NCBI GenBank assembly: GCA_964567755.1
Contig: CAZMNW010000049.1
Coordinates: 62,001 to 126,000 of the forward strand
Direction: 5' to 3'
Origin: DASRJW01 sp964567755
Lineage (GTDB): Bacteria > Krumholzibacteriota > Krumholzibacteriia > G020349025
Length of the DNA stretch: 64,000 nucleotides
The position numbers and the translations under genes were made by a program. Position 1 is the first letter of the stretch, and each line of letters begins with the position of its first letter. Below are positions 15,906 to 24,472 of this stretch, in pieces. The notes under the pieces were generated by a model. That model made no database searches, had not been told where the DNA came from, and saw nothing but the letters and a program-made list of their open reading frames with translations.

Positions 15906-17606
15906 ATGTTGCGGTTCCTGAGACTCGTCGTCGCGCTCTTCTTCAGTCAGTTGTTGCTTTTCGTTCTCGCCGTGTTCGTCCTCGGCGGTCTCCTCGGTGG
16001 CGGCACCGCACCGGTTGTCACGTCGGGAAGCATGCTGCACTTGGGTCTCGCCGGCGAGATCATCGAGTACCCCACGCTGCCCCCGGTGCCATTCGTGCGC
16101 GAGCGGCCATTGTCGCAACACGCCCTCCTCGAAGGTCTCGAAGCCGCGGCCGCGGACGATCGCATCGGCTCGGTGCTGGTGGAGCTGGAGAACCCTGGCA
16201 TTGGCTGGGGAAAAGCGCTGGAGCTGCACCAAGCCCTTCTGCGCTTCCGCGAGTCTGGCAAACCTGTCGTCGCTTTTGCGCCAGCCCTCGGCGAAATCGA
16301 CCTGCTCATCGCATCGGCCTGTGACTCGATCTACATGCCGGCCACGGGCCGGGTCTACCTGAATGGTATCGCAGTCGGACCCATGTACTTCAAGGGCACC
16401 CTGGACAAGCTCGCCATACGGCCCAACGTCAGCCGCATTGGTGCCTACAAGGATGCCGTCGAACCTGGACTCCGCAGCGAAATGTCCGACGCAGCGCGCG
16501 AGCAATACGAATGGCTCTTGGATGATCTCTGGGGCGAGTTCCTCGAGACGGTGACGTCGCGCCGCAACCTCGGCCGCGCCGATCTGGAGGACGCACTGGC
16601 TCGCGGCGTTCTGCGGCCCGAGGAAGCCGTCGAGCTTGGCCTGATCGATGGCGTGCGTTACCGCGACGATCTCGTGCGCCAGTTCGTTGCGGATTCGGAC
16701 GGCGATCCGTTGGTCCCGGTCATGGAATACCATCGCGAGGCGCGCGCGCGCCTGGGCGGCAGCGGTGCTGCGATCGCGGTCGTGCACGCGCGCGGGCTCA
16801 TCCTGCGCGGCGGGCACGATTATGCCCCGGGGTTCGGCGCCATCCTCGGCGCCACCGAGGCGGTACGCGATCTCGAGGACGCGGCCGACGACGACGGTAT
16901 CGCCGCGGTGGTGCTGCGGATCGACAGCCCGGGTGGCGAGATCGTGGCCAGCGACATCATTCGCGACGGCGTCGAACGCGTGCGCCAGCGCAAGCCGATC
17001 ATCGTTTCCATGGTGGATGTCGCCGCGTCCGGCGGTTACATGATCGCGTTCCCCGCCAGCCGCATCCTGGCACTGCCCACCACCATCACCGGCAGCATCG
17101 GTTCGTATACCGAGAAGTTCAACCTGCGCGGTTTGTACAACAAATTCGGCGCATCGCGTGACTTCGTGACGCGCGGGTCCTACCCGTTCTTGTTCAGCGA
17201 CTACCACGATTGGAGCGCCGCGGAAGAAAGTCTGATCGCGCGTCAACAATGGGCGGATTACGAGCGCTGGATCGGCGCCATCGCCAAGAAGCGCAGCCTG
17301 ACGCCGGAGATGGTCGACAGCCTCGGTCGGGGTCGGGTGTGGACCGGACAACAAGCCCTCGAGCACGGCCTCGTCGACGAGTTGGGCGGGCTCGACCGCG
17401 CCATCCAGGTGGCGCGGGAATTGGCATCGCTGTCGGCCGACGCCAAACCACCGCTCGTGCACTATCCGGAAGAGCGCAGCTTCTTCGATCTGCTGCTCGA
17501 CGAAAGCGATGCGCTGTGGGCCGGCGTTGTGGAACGCTGGTCGCGCACCCCGCGCCTGCCGCGTGGAACCATGTGGAGTGTCCTCGACCTCGACTTGCTC
17601 CAATGA
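15906..17606 (+). CDS. sppA: Signal peptide peptidase SppA, long form
   Basis: 566 residues, matching the two-repeat 67 kDa SppA type (about 600 residues). It is a membrane-bound periplasmic serine/lysine protease that degrades cleaved signal peptides. An N-terminal membrane segment covers about residues 7-32. The catalytic dyad is visible: Lys182 in RIGAYKDAVEP in the first repeat and Ser375 in VAASGGYM in the second, where IDSPGGEIVASD precedes it. Both repeats of the crotonase-like fold are complete. The open frame extends 290 bp upstream without homology, so I take the ATG at 15906, directly before the membrane segment. The convergent gene ends 11 bp downstream. Confidence 0.92.
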   Translation: MLRFLRLVVALFFSQLLLFVLAVFVLGGLLGGGTAPVVTSGSMLHLGLAGEIIEYPTLPPVPFVRERPLSQHALLEGLEAAAADDRIGSVLVELENPGIGWGKALELHQALLRFRESGKPVVAFAPALGEIDLLIASACDSIYMPATGRVYLNGIAVGPMYFKGTLDKLAIRPNVSRIGAYKDAVEPGLRSEMSDAAREQYEWLLDDLWGEFLETVTSRRNLGRADLEDALARGVLRPEEAVELGLIDGVRYRDDLVRQFVADSDGDPLVPVMEYHREARARLGGSGAAIAVVHARGLILRGGHDYAPGFGAILGATEAVRDLEDAADDDGIAAVVLRIDSPGGEIVASDIIRDGVERVRQRKPIIVSMVDVAASGGYMIAFPASRILALPTTITGSIGSYTEKFNLRGLYNKFGASRDFVTRGSYPFLFSDYHDWSAAEESLIARQQWADYERWIGAIAKKRSLTPEMVDSLGRGRVWTGQQALEHGLVDELGGLDRAIQVARELASLSADAKPPLVHYPEERSFFDLLLDESDALWAGVVERWSRTPRLPRGTMWSVLDLDLLQ

Positions 17607-17617
17607 CGCAGATCGCG

Positions 17618-18754
17618 TCAGCCCACGCGTTGCGCTGCCCGGACTGGATGGCGCAGTAGCGCCACGACCCCGTGCTGCAAGTTCCGCGTGACCGGCAACG
17701 CCGACACCTCGCCACCACTCGCCAGCACCTTGCTGATCAGCTCGGGCCGCATGTCCATCGTCCCCACGGTGCCGCGGCAGAACGGACACGACAACGGCAC
17801 GTTGGTCCCGAGAGCGCCGCAGCTGCTGCAACGCCAACCGCGCGCATCGTAACGCGACGCCACGAACAGGCGGCGCACGGCATGGGTGTTGGCCGCGTGC
17901 AACACCTCGTCGGTGCCGCGCGCGCCACGCACTGGAGACAGCGCTTCGGCGATCTGACGTTCGAGCTCACGTTCGTGGCGCTCCTCTACGTCTTGCTCGA
18001 GCCCGTTCAAGATGCGCCCGACGATCTCTTGCTCCTGGGACTTGAGCGCCACCGGCACGCCGACGATCACACGCTGCGCAACGCGGTCGGGCAGGAGGGT
18101 GCGGAAGCTGCTGACCACCGTTTCGGGGCCCGCAAGTACGACGGGTAGTCTGGGCTCGCGGTCGGAAAGATGCGTCAGCGCCGCGGCCACTTCACGATGG
18201 TGATGTTCGATCTGTTCGTCCACGTGGCGTTGGAATCGCATTTGCGACCAACCACCTTGATGATGCCGGCGCGGCACGTCACTGTGGATCTCGGCCTGGG
18301 TCTGCACGGTTCCCGCCCCGATCTCGAGAATGCGACCCGAGCGTGAGTCGACCAGGCACGCGAGCACGCGTTGCGCGTTCTCTTCCGCCTTCAGCGGTTC
18401 GAGGAATGGCCGCTCGGCGACGACGAAGGCGCTGCCGAATGGCATCGGCGAACCGACGACTTGGAAGAGCTTCTGGCGCGCGCAGGCGAACAATGCCAGC
18501 CCGAGGCTGCGGCGCTCGACACGGGCGTGGATCACGTCCTCGAGGTAGGCCAGGACGTGGCGGCCATCGGTTTCCAGCAACGTGCGCTCACGAGCGCCGT
18601 GCGCTTCCGATTGGGCCTGGCGCAAACGGCTCCGGACGAAGACACGCATCGCTTCGGAGGATGCCTCGTTGTGGCCGACGTCGAGATAAACGCTGAGAAA
18701 AGGATATGCGGGTGGAACGGCTTCCAACTCGCGCAGCTCCCGTGTGAACGGCAT
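17618..18754 (-). CDS. Vms1/eRF1-like bacterial archaeo-eukaryotic release-factor family protein
   Basis: 378 residues related to the bacterial proteins that share the archaeo-eukaryotic release factor 1 / Vms1 fold. Visible parts are LSVYLDVG near the N terminus, a central GRILEIGAGTVQTQAEI sheet, a basic and His-rich block (RRHHQGGWSQMRFQRHVDEQ) that matches the Gln/Arg-containing loop used by Vms1-type peptidyl-tRNA hydrolases, VVLAGPETVV, and an L7Ae-like C-terminal part with a zinc knuckle (CSSCGALG and CPFC). This suggests a role in ribosome rescue or translation control; it has not been shown for this group. The ATG at 18754 is chosen because GGGAGA lies seven bases upstream; the longer frame is not conserved-looking. 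Confidence 0.72.
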   Translation of the reverse strand: MPFTRELRELEAVPPAYPFLSVYLDVGHNEASSEAMRVFVRSRLRQAQSEAHGARERTLLETDGRHVLAYLEDVIHARVERRSLGLALFACARQKLFQVVGSPMPFGSAFVVAERPFLEPLKAEENAQRVLACLVDSRSGRILEIGAGTVQTQAEIHSDVPRRHHQGGWSQMRFQRHVDEQIEHHHREVAAALTHLSDREPRLPVVLAGPETVVSSFRTLLPDRVAQRVIVGVPVALKSQEQEIVGRILNGLEQDVEERHERELERQIAEALSPVRGARGTDEVLHAANTHAVRRLFVASRYDARGWRCSSCGALGTNVPLSCPFCRGTVGTMDMRPELISKVLASGGEVSALPVTRNLQHGVVALLRHPVRAAQRVG

Positions 18755-18984
18755 CTGTGTCTCCCTCGGCTCGAGTGTGACGCTTCCCCATCGCGGGGAA
18801 CGAATGCGCGAACGAGCTGGCGAAGAAACAATTCTGGCGGCGGACGCGCGGCGAGGGAAGCGCAGATGTTCCGGTGCTCGAGTCCTCGGATCGACCGTGC
18901 TCGCGTGCATGCACGCACAGGCACATGCCGACTCGGAGGGCGGAACTCTTCCCCTCGAGACGTGCTTGCCGAAGTTGCAGCATC

Positions 18985-19002
18985 AGGTGGTCCTCACCAC
19001 CT
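18985..19002. repeat. Inverted repeat, 7-bp stem, 4-nt loop
   Basis: AGGTGGT, loop CCTC, then ACCACCT: a perfect seven-base-pair stem inside the 1.2 kb non-coding gap. No T-tract follows on either strand, so it is not a standard intrinsic terminator. Confidence 0.6.
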
Positions 19003-19035
19003 ACTCTACACCTCGGCCGACAACGAAAGAAAGGG

Positions 19036-19066
19036 GCCCCGGCTGTCCGCAACGGCAGTCCGGGGC
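19036..19066. repeat. GC-rich interrupted inverted repeat
   Basis: GCCCCGG pairs with CCGGGGC, and inside it CTG pairs with CAG around a GCAA-type apical loop, giving a stem of about 12 pairs with one bulge. It lies 34 bp from the previous hairpin. No T-tract follows, so it may be part of a folded RNA rather than a terminator. Confidence 0.6.
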
Positions 19067-19985
19067 AGGGCTCTGGAAGGATCGTTCGATGGGGTCTCTG
19101 AGTTCTTCGCGGCGTGTGGAGAAACCTGGCCGCGCTTGCCACGTCCCGAGGTCGTTGCACCTGCTTCTTGGGCGGCGTGGAGGTGCCGGCTTCGCCGCGC
19201 TGCATTGGCACGGCACACTCCACGGCCCAAGCGAGGCGGCGGCGTAGCAAGTGTCAGCCGGAAAGCCTTAGCGCGGAGCCAACGACGTCCGGTCCATTAC
19301 CACGGCCGCCGCACACCTTTCATCGCGGCGCTGACTGCATTCTCGAGGTGCCGACCGCGTCATTGGGTCGGCGAATCGACGACGGACGGACGCGGACCGC
19401 GCGAACCGCTAGGTCCACGGTGCGCGACGCGCCCTCCTGCGACGCAACCGCACCCGTGCACCCGAGGGGATGGGGCGGGGCCTTTCGAAGGCGCAGGGTT
19501 AGTGGGACAATCGAGCGGGAGCGACCGGCGCTGCAGGCCGCCGGATGCGCTGCTGGCGGTGGGTGCCGCCAGTTGTGGGCCCGCACGGTGTACCCGCGTC
19601 CGTGTTCGACGACCTCCTCGTCTGTCACCGCGTGCGCGGCAAATTCCCGCAGCGCACGCATTGAACTCGCGACGCACCATCGCAAGCTGCGTTCCGCCGT
19701 GTGGAGCCTTCCCGAATGGGCGCGCGCCAGCGGTCGAAGGCCCAAGGTTCCAAGGAGTTACACGCCAAGCCGCAGCTTCGGCACAGGTCGCGGCGCGCTC
19801 TAGACGTCACGCAATGGGGGATCTGACGCGATTCCACGCCGCGAAATGTGGCTGTTGCCCCGACCGGAGAACCGTGGGTTCCCGAGTGTGGCGCAGCGTC
19901 TCGCGCACGTCTTGCGCCTGTCCCATCACCCGGCTAGGATCCTTCGCACCGACGTTCGTCACGCACCGCGCCACATCGAGGCCCT

Positions 19986-20579
19986 ATGCCAAAGCGCCAA
20001 GTCACACGGCGGACCCCACCGTCGATGGAGGAGTCGATCCGCCAAATGCTCGTCGACCTTGGCGAGGACCCCGAGCGCGAGGGCCTGCGCAAGACGCCGG
20101 CGCGTGTGGCCGAATCGCTGCGATTCCTCACCCAGGGCTACGCACAGAACCTGGAGCAGATCCTCAACGACGCTGTTTTTCGTGAGAACTACAAGGAGAT
20201 GGTGCTCGTCCGCGACATCGATTTCTTCAGTTTGTGCGAACACCACCTGCTGCCGTTCTACGGCAAGTGTCACGTGGCCTATGTTCCGGATGGCAAGTTG
20301 ATCGGGTTGTCCAAGATCCCGCGCGTCGTCGAAGTTTTCGCGCGCCGGCTGCAGATGCAGGAACGCCTGACCCAGCAGGTCGCCGATTGCTTGGAGCGCA
20401 CCTTGGAACCCCGCGGCGTCGCGGTCGTCACCGAGGCGTACCATTTGTGCATGTCCATGCGCGGCGTCGAGAAGCAGAACGCTTGGGCCGTGGCGAGCGC
20501 GATGCGTGGTCTCTTCCTCAGGGACTACCGCACGCGCGAGGAATTCGTCGGGCTCATTCACCGCCGTCCCGCGAGCTGA
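19986..20579 (+). CDS. folE: GTP cyclohydrolase I
   Basis: 197 residues, normal length for the family. The enzyme converts GTP to 7,8-dihydroneopterin triphosphate, the first step of folate (and, in some bacteria, queuosine) synthesis. DPEREGLRKTPARVAESL opens the domain. The zinc site is complete: Cys and His in SLCEHHLLPF and the second Cys in HLCMSMRGVEK. The start ATG is directly in front of the basic N terminus MPKRQVTRR. The next gene follows after 11 bp but has no evident link to folate synthesis. Confidence 0.97.
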   Translation: MPKRQVTRRTPPSMEESIRQMLVDLGEDPEREGLRKTPARVAESLRFLTQGYAQNLEQILNDAVFRENYKEMVLVRDIDFFSLCEHHLLPFYGKCHVAYVPDGKLIGLSKIPRVVEVFARRLQMQERLTQQVADCLERTLEPRGVAVVTEAYHLCMSMRGVEKQNAWAVASAMRGLFLRDYRTREEFVGLIHRRPAS

Positions 20580-20590
20580 GGCAGTCGACC

Positions 20591-21448
20591 ATGCGCCTCG
20601 TGAGTTTCGGAGCATCCGGCGCCGAGAGACCGGGAGTCCTGCGCGACGATCGCATCGTGGATCTCCTCGCGCTCGATCCGATGTTGCCCGCCAGCTGGCG
20701 CGAAATCCTGGCCGCAGGTCGCCTGGCTGATGTCGAGAGACTCTGCCAGCGCGACGTGCCTTCGCGGACCCTGTTCCCTGTCGCTGGTGCGCGTCTCGGC
20801 CCGCCGATCCCGAACCCGTCGAAGATCGTGTGCATCGGGCTCAATTACGCCGACCACTGCCGCGAGCAGAACAAGCCGTTGCCGGAATCGCCGCTGCTCT
20901 TCGCCAAGGCGCCGTCGGCGTTGTGCGGCAACGGGGACGCGATCGTGTTGCCGGCGGACGAAACCGTCGACGCCGAAGCGGAACTGGCCGTGGTCATCGG
21001 CCGCCGCGCATCGCACGTCGAGGCTACGGAGGCGGACGCCTTCATCGCCGGCTACATGTGCTTCAACGATGTCTCCGGCCGCAAGGCACAGTACTCCGAC
21101 CGGCAGTGGTTCCGCGGCAAGAGCTACGACACCTTCGCGCCGTGTGGACCGTGCCTGGTCACACGTGACGAGATCCCGGATGCGCATGCCTTGGCGATCT
21201 CGTCGCGCGTCGACGATCGGATCATGCAGACCAGTCACACCGACCAGATGGTGTTCCGCATCCCACAGCTCATCGAAGCGATCACACACTCGATGACGTT
21301 GCTGCCAGGTGACATCATCGCCACCGGGACACCGGCGGGTGTCGGGGTCTTCCGCAACCCGCCGGTGTTCCTCGCGGCCGGAGAGCGCGTCACCATCACC
21401 ATCGACGGCCTCGGTACGCTCTCGAACCCCGTGCTCGCTAGACCTTGA
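20591..21448 (+). CDS. Fumarylacetoacetate hydrolase family protein
   Basis: 285 residues of the FAH superfamily, which hydrolyses or decarboxylates 2-oxo acids such as acylpyruvates in aromatic or sugar degradation. Key parts: PNPSKIVCIGLNYADHC at the start of the catalytic domain, the metal-binding VDAEAELAVVIG, GYMCFNDVSGRKAQ, and GDIIATGTPAGVG close to the C terminus. The N-terminal 75 residues are the small domain common in these proteins. The exact substrate cannot be told. It begins 11 bp after folE and may be co-transcribed with it. Confidence 0.9.
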   Translation: MRLVSFGASGAERPGVLRDDRIVDLLALDPMLPASWREILAAGRLADVERLCQRDVPSRTLFPVAGARLGPPIPNPSKIVCIGLNYADHCREQNKPLPESPLLFAKAPSALCGNGDAIVLPADETVDAEAELAVVIGRRASHVEATEADAFIAGYMCFNDVSGRKAQYSDRQWFRGKSYDTFAPCGPCLVTRDEIPDAHALAISSRVDDRIMQTSHTDQMVFRIPQLIEAITHSMTLLPGDIIATGTPAGVGVFRNPPVFLAAGERVTITIDGLGTLSNPVLARP

Positions 21449-21554
21449 TCTCGGGTCGGCTCTGGCAATGCCGCCCGCACCGTCATCGCCTTGAGTCGGA
21501 TTGGTCAACCAGCTAGGCTTGTCGCCTGGACCGAAAACGGGAGGTGTTCTTACC

Positions 21555-23900
21555 GTGACGGACGATCATCCGGATCCCAACGGAGATACCTCTTCCGATT
21601 CGAGCGAAACTTCACGGCGCCAACAGCCGCCCGCTTCTGAACAGACCACTCGAACTGCACATGGAGCATCGGGAGAGCAAGAGCGGATCGGTCCTTACCG
21701 CATCCTCGAGCAGGTTGGTGCCGGGGGCATGGGCGAGGTCTACCGGGCCGAGCAGACCGAGCCCATTCGTCGCACGGTGGCGCTCAAGATCATCAAGCGT
21801 GGCATGGACACCAATGCGGTCATCACCCGCTTCGAGGCTGAGCGTCAGGCTCTGGCTCTGATGGATCATCCCTGCATTGCCAAGGTCTTCGAGGCTGGCT
21901 CGACGCCGCGCGGCAGCCCGTACTTCGTCATGGAGTATGTGCGCGGCGTCCCCATCACCACGTACTGCGACGAGCACAAGCTCTCTACACGGGAGCGACT
22001 CGGACTATTCATCCAGCTGTGCGAGGGTGTGCAGCACGCACACCAGAAGGCGATCATCCATCGGGATCTCAAGCCCTCCAATGTGCTGGTCACGATCCAG
22101 GACAACAAGCCGGTTCCGAAGATCATCGACTTCGGTGTGGCCAAGGCCACTGCACAGAGGTTGACCGAGAAGACGATGTACACGGCCCTGGGAGAGATGA
22201 TCGGGACGCCCGAGTACATGAGTCCCGAACAGGCTGCGATGACCGGCGAAGACGTCGACACGCGCACGGACGTCTACTCGCTCGGAGTGATCTTGTACGA
22301 GCTGCTCGCGGGAGCTCTGCCCTTCGAACCCACGGAGCTGCGAAAAGCAGGCTTCGAAGGAATCGTGCGCATGATCCGCGAGCAGGATCCGCCGCGACCG
22401 AGCGCCAAGGTGGGCACGTTGGGCGACCGCGGGGCTGGTGTCGCGAGAGCGCGGCGCACGATCCCGGGCAAACTCACGAGCCAACTGCGCGGCGATCTGG
22501 ATTGGATCACGATGCGGGCGCTCGAGAAGGATCGGACACGGCGCTATGGCTCACCCTCCGAGTTGGCGGCGGACGTGCGCCGTCACCTGCGGCATGAACC
22601 CGTGCAGGCAGGCCCACCGAGCGCCGCGTACCGGATCCGGAAGCTCGTTCGTCGTCACACAGTTGGCGTGGTGGTCGCCTCGACGGCGACACTGGTGCTC
22701 GTGGCGTTCGCGGTGACGATGGCCGTGCAGGCCAACCGCATCGCCCGCGAACGGGACCGGGCGGACCAGGAGGCGAGAACGTCCGATCGCGTGTCGGAGT
22801 TCTTGGTGAGCGTGTTCAACGTGTCGGATCCAGGTGAGGCTCGAGGTAATACCGTCACTGCGCGCGAAATCCTCGACAACGGCGCTCTCCGGATCCAGCG
22901 GGAGTTGCACGATCAACCTCTCTTGCGGGCCGAGATGATGGACTCGATGGGGCGCGTGTACCAGAACCTGGGTCTGTACACGATGGCCGAAAGCTTGCTC
23001 GCGGGAGCGCTTGCGCTCCGACGGACGCAACTGGGCGACGAGCACGTGGACACTGCTGAGAGTCGCAGCCAATTGGGGTGGCTGCATTTGTATCAAGGGA
23101 GGCTCGATGAGGGCAGGAGCCAACTCGAACAAGCATTGGCGGTGCAGCAACGAAAGCTGGGGGCTGAGCACGTCGATACGGCGTGGAGTCTGTACTATCT
23201 CGGAGTGATCGAGGTTTATCGCTTCGAGTGCCGCGGTCGAAAGTTGCTCGAGCGCGCACTTCCCATCTTCGAACGGGAATTGGGACCGACGCATCTGGCG
23301 GTCGCTTGGTGTCTCAACGATCTCGGGAATGCGCTTTACGCCGACGCTGTTGCTGCACTTCCACTCTACGAGCGCGCCCTTGCGATCAAAGAAAAAGCGC
23401 TGGGTCCGAATCATCATGACGTGGCGTTGGGATATAACAACGTTGGCCATGCGCTGGCGAGGTCGGGTCGATTGGCCGAGGCGAGACATCAGCTGGAGAA
23501 AGCTCGCGCCATCCTCGAGAAGACATTGGGCCAGAATCATCCTCTTTTCGCCAGCTATCTGGGGAGCCTGGGGGACCTTCTGCGTCGCCAGGGCGATTAC
23601 GGCGAAGCACGGCGCACTCTGCATCAGACCATTGAAATCTACGGAGTCAACGTGGAGCCGGGGCATTGGGGCTACTTGACCGCGATCCTCGACCTCGCAC
23701 GGATCGCGCGCGACACGCACAATTACACAGATGCAGATTTCCTCTTCCGACGCGCGTTCGAAATCAACGCGGGGGGTCGAAACATCGTCCTCTTGGAGGA
23801 ATACGCCGCGTTCTTGCGTGAAATGGGGAGGAGCGAGGAAGCGGTGACGCTCGAGGACGGCGCCAAGGCGATTCGGAAGGAAGCCGAATGCATCGATTGA
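21555..23900 (+). CDS. Serine/threonine protein kinase with membrane segment and TPR repeats
   Basis: About 781 residues. After a Ser/Thr-rich start comes a Hanks-type kinase: GAGGMGEVYRA (P-loop), VALKIIKRG (catalytic Lys), HRDLKPSNVL (catalytic loop, about residue 172), DFGVAKA and GTPEYMSPEQA. A membrane helix follows at about 370-392 (VGVVVASTATLVLVAFAVTM), then several tetratricopeptide repeats to the C terminus, predicted outside the membrane. This is the kinase-TM-TPR layout frequent in Acidobacteria, Planctomycetes and FCB candidate phyla. I prefer the GTG at 21555 (GGGAGG upstream) to the TTG at 21501. The stop lies 13 bp inside the next gene, whose ribosome-binding site is within the kinase reading frame. 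Confidence 0.9.
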   Translation: MTDDHPDPNGDTSSDSSETSRRQQPPASEQTTRTAHGASGEQERIGPYRILEQVGAGGMGEVYRAEQTEPIRRTVALKIIKRGMDTNAVITRFEAERQALALMDHPCIAKVFEAGSTPRGSPYFVMEYVRGVPITTYCDEHKLSTRERLGLFIQLCEGVQHAHQKAIIHRDLKPSNVLVTIQDNKPVPKIIDFGVAKATAQRLTEKTMYTALGEMIGTPEYMSPEQAAMTGEDVDTRTDVYSLGVILYELLAGALPFEPTELRKAGFEGIVRMIREQDPPRPSAKVGTLGDRGAGVARARRTIPGKLTSQLRGDLDWITMRALEKDRTRRYGSPSELAADVRRHLRHEPVQAGPPSAAYRIRKLVRRHTVGVVVASTATLVLVAFAVTMAVQANRIARERDRADQEARTSDRVSEFLVSVFNVSDPGEARGNTVTAREILDNGALRIQRELHDQPLLRAEMMDSMGRVYQNLGLYTMAESLLAGALALRRTQLGDEHVDTAESRSQLGWLHLYQGRLDEGRSQLEQALAVQQRKLGAEHVDTAWSLYYLGVIEVYRFECRGRKLLERALPIFERELGPTHLAVAWCLNDLGNALYADAVAALPLYERALAIKEKALGPNHHDVALGYNNVGHALARSGRLAEARHQLEKARAILEKTLGQNHPLFASYLGSLGDLLRRQGDYGEARRTLHQTIEIYGVNVEPGHWGYLTAILDLARIARDTHNYTDADFLFRRAFEINAGGRNIVLLEEYAAFLREMGRSEEAVTLEDGAKAIRKEAECID

Positions 23901-24472
23901 GCGGATGTTCTCCGACGTCTCACCAACGAGGAACTCTGGCCACGGAGCCGGCCCGCTCTGACAGCTACGCATATCAGATCGACGTCCCTGAGAAGCTCGC
24001 TGCCGGCTGGCCGGCAGGCCGAGCGATCCAGCGGCCTTTCGGGCAAGCGGGCGCGATTGGCACCAGACGCCGGCAGAGCTCGCGGCTACTTGGTTGGGCT
24101 TTGACACTCGCCGTCGTGCTCGTGGCAGGAAATGCCGGCTGCGGGTCGGGCGATGCGCCGCTGGCCACCGTCGATCCGGATGCGGCGCCATTGCGTCCCA
24201 CCTACGACCAGGTCGCGGCGATCCTGAACCGCAGCTGCGTGCCATGCCACGGCGGAAACAGCGCCGGCACGGTGACAGCCGTCGCGGTCGATCCGGATTA
24301 CTCGCAATGCGAGAGCACGTTGGCCGAGCTCGAGGGCCTTCGCGCCACGGTCTTGCAATCCGGCTCGATGCCGCCTGGCGCCTGGCCGCGATTGTCATCC
24401 GAGGAGAAACTCCTCATGGAACGTTGGCTGGATCAAGGCGCGTGCGCACCTTGTTCGGCGCCCTGCCCATGA
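23888..24472 (+). CDS. Putative lipoprotein with one CxxCH heme motif
   Basis: 194 residues. A hydrophobic segment with a lipobox-like end (WALTLAVVLVAGNAGC, Cys85) suggests a lipid-anchored protein, although about 65 residues precede it, which is long for a signal peptide. The mature part has one heme-c site, CVPCH (Cys117, Cys120, His121), in a context (YDQVAAILNRSCVPCHGG ... MPPGA) that matches cytochrome-c-like domains of surface proteins. The ATG at 23888 overlaps the kinase gene by 13 bp and has an AAGGAAG site, and the stop overlaps the next gene as ATGA. A start inside the frame nearer the membrane segment cannot be excluded. It is probably a periplasmic or outer-membrane electron carrier working with the diheme barrel protein. 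Confidence 0.7.
   Translation: MHRLSGCSPTSHQRGTLATEPARSDSYAYQIDVPEKLAAGWPAGRAIQRPFGQAGAIGTRRRQSSRLLGWALTLAVVLVAGNAGCGSGDAPLATVDPDAAPLRPTYDQVAAILNRSCVPCHGGNSAGTVTAVAVDPDYSQCESTLAELEGLRATVLQSGSMPPGAWPRLSSEEKLLMERWLDQGACAPCSAPCP

Larger units (their letters stand above)
18755..19985. other. 1.2 kb non-coding gap between divergent genes
   Basis: No convincing protein gene in either orientation: the open frames here are Arg/Ala/Pro-rich shadows with no recognisable motif. The stretch contains a 14-bp perfect palindrome at 18903-18916 and two strong stem-loops at 18985-19002 and 19036-19066. I looked for RNase P RNA, tmRNA and SRP RNA hallmarks and did not find them. It presumably holds divergent promoters for the Vms1-like gene and folE and may hold a structured RNA. 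Confidence 0.5.

Noticed and set aside
15822..17837. 671-residue minus-strand frame opposite sppA
   Set aside because: sppA carries both catalytic residues and repeats; the opposite frame is a shadow.
18371..20185. 604-residue plus-strand frame through the gap before folE
   Set aside because: Overlaps the Vms1-like gene and folE out of frame, Arg/Ser/Pro-rich, no domain.
22551..24398. 615-residue minus-strand frame opposite the kinase
   Set aside because: Antisense shadow of the TPR region.
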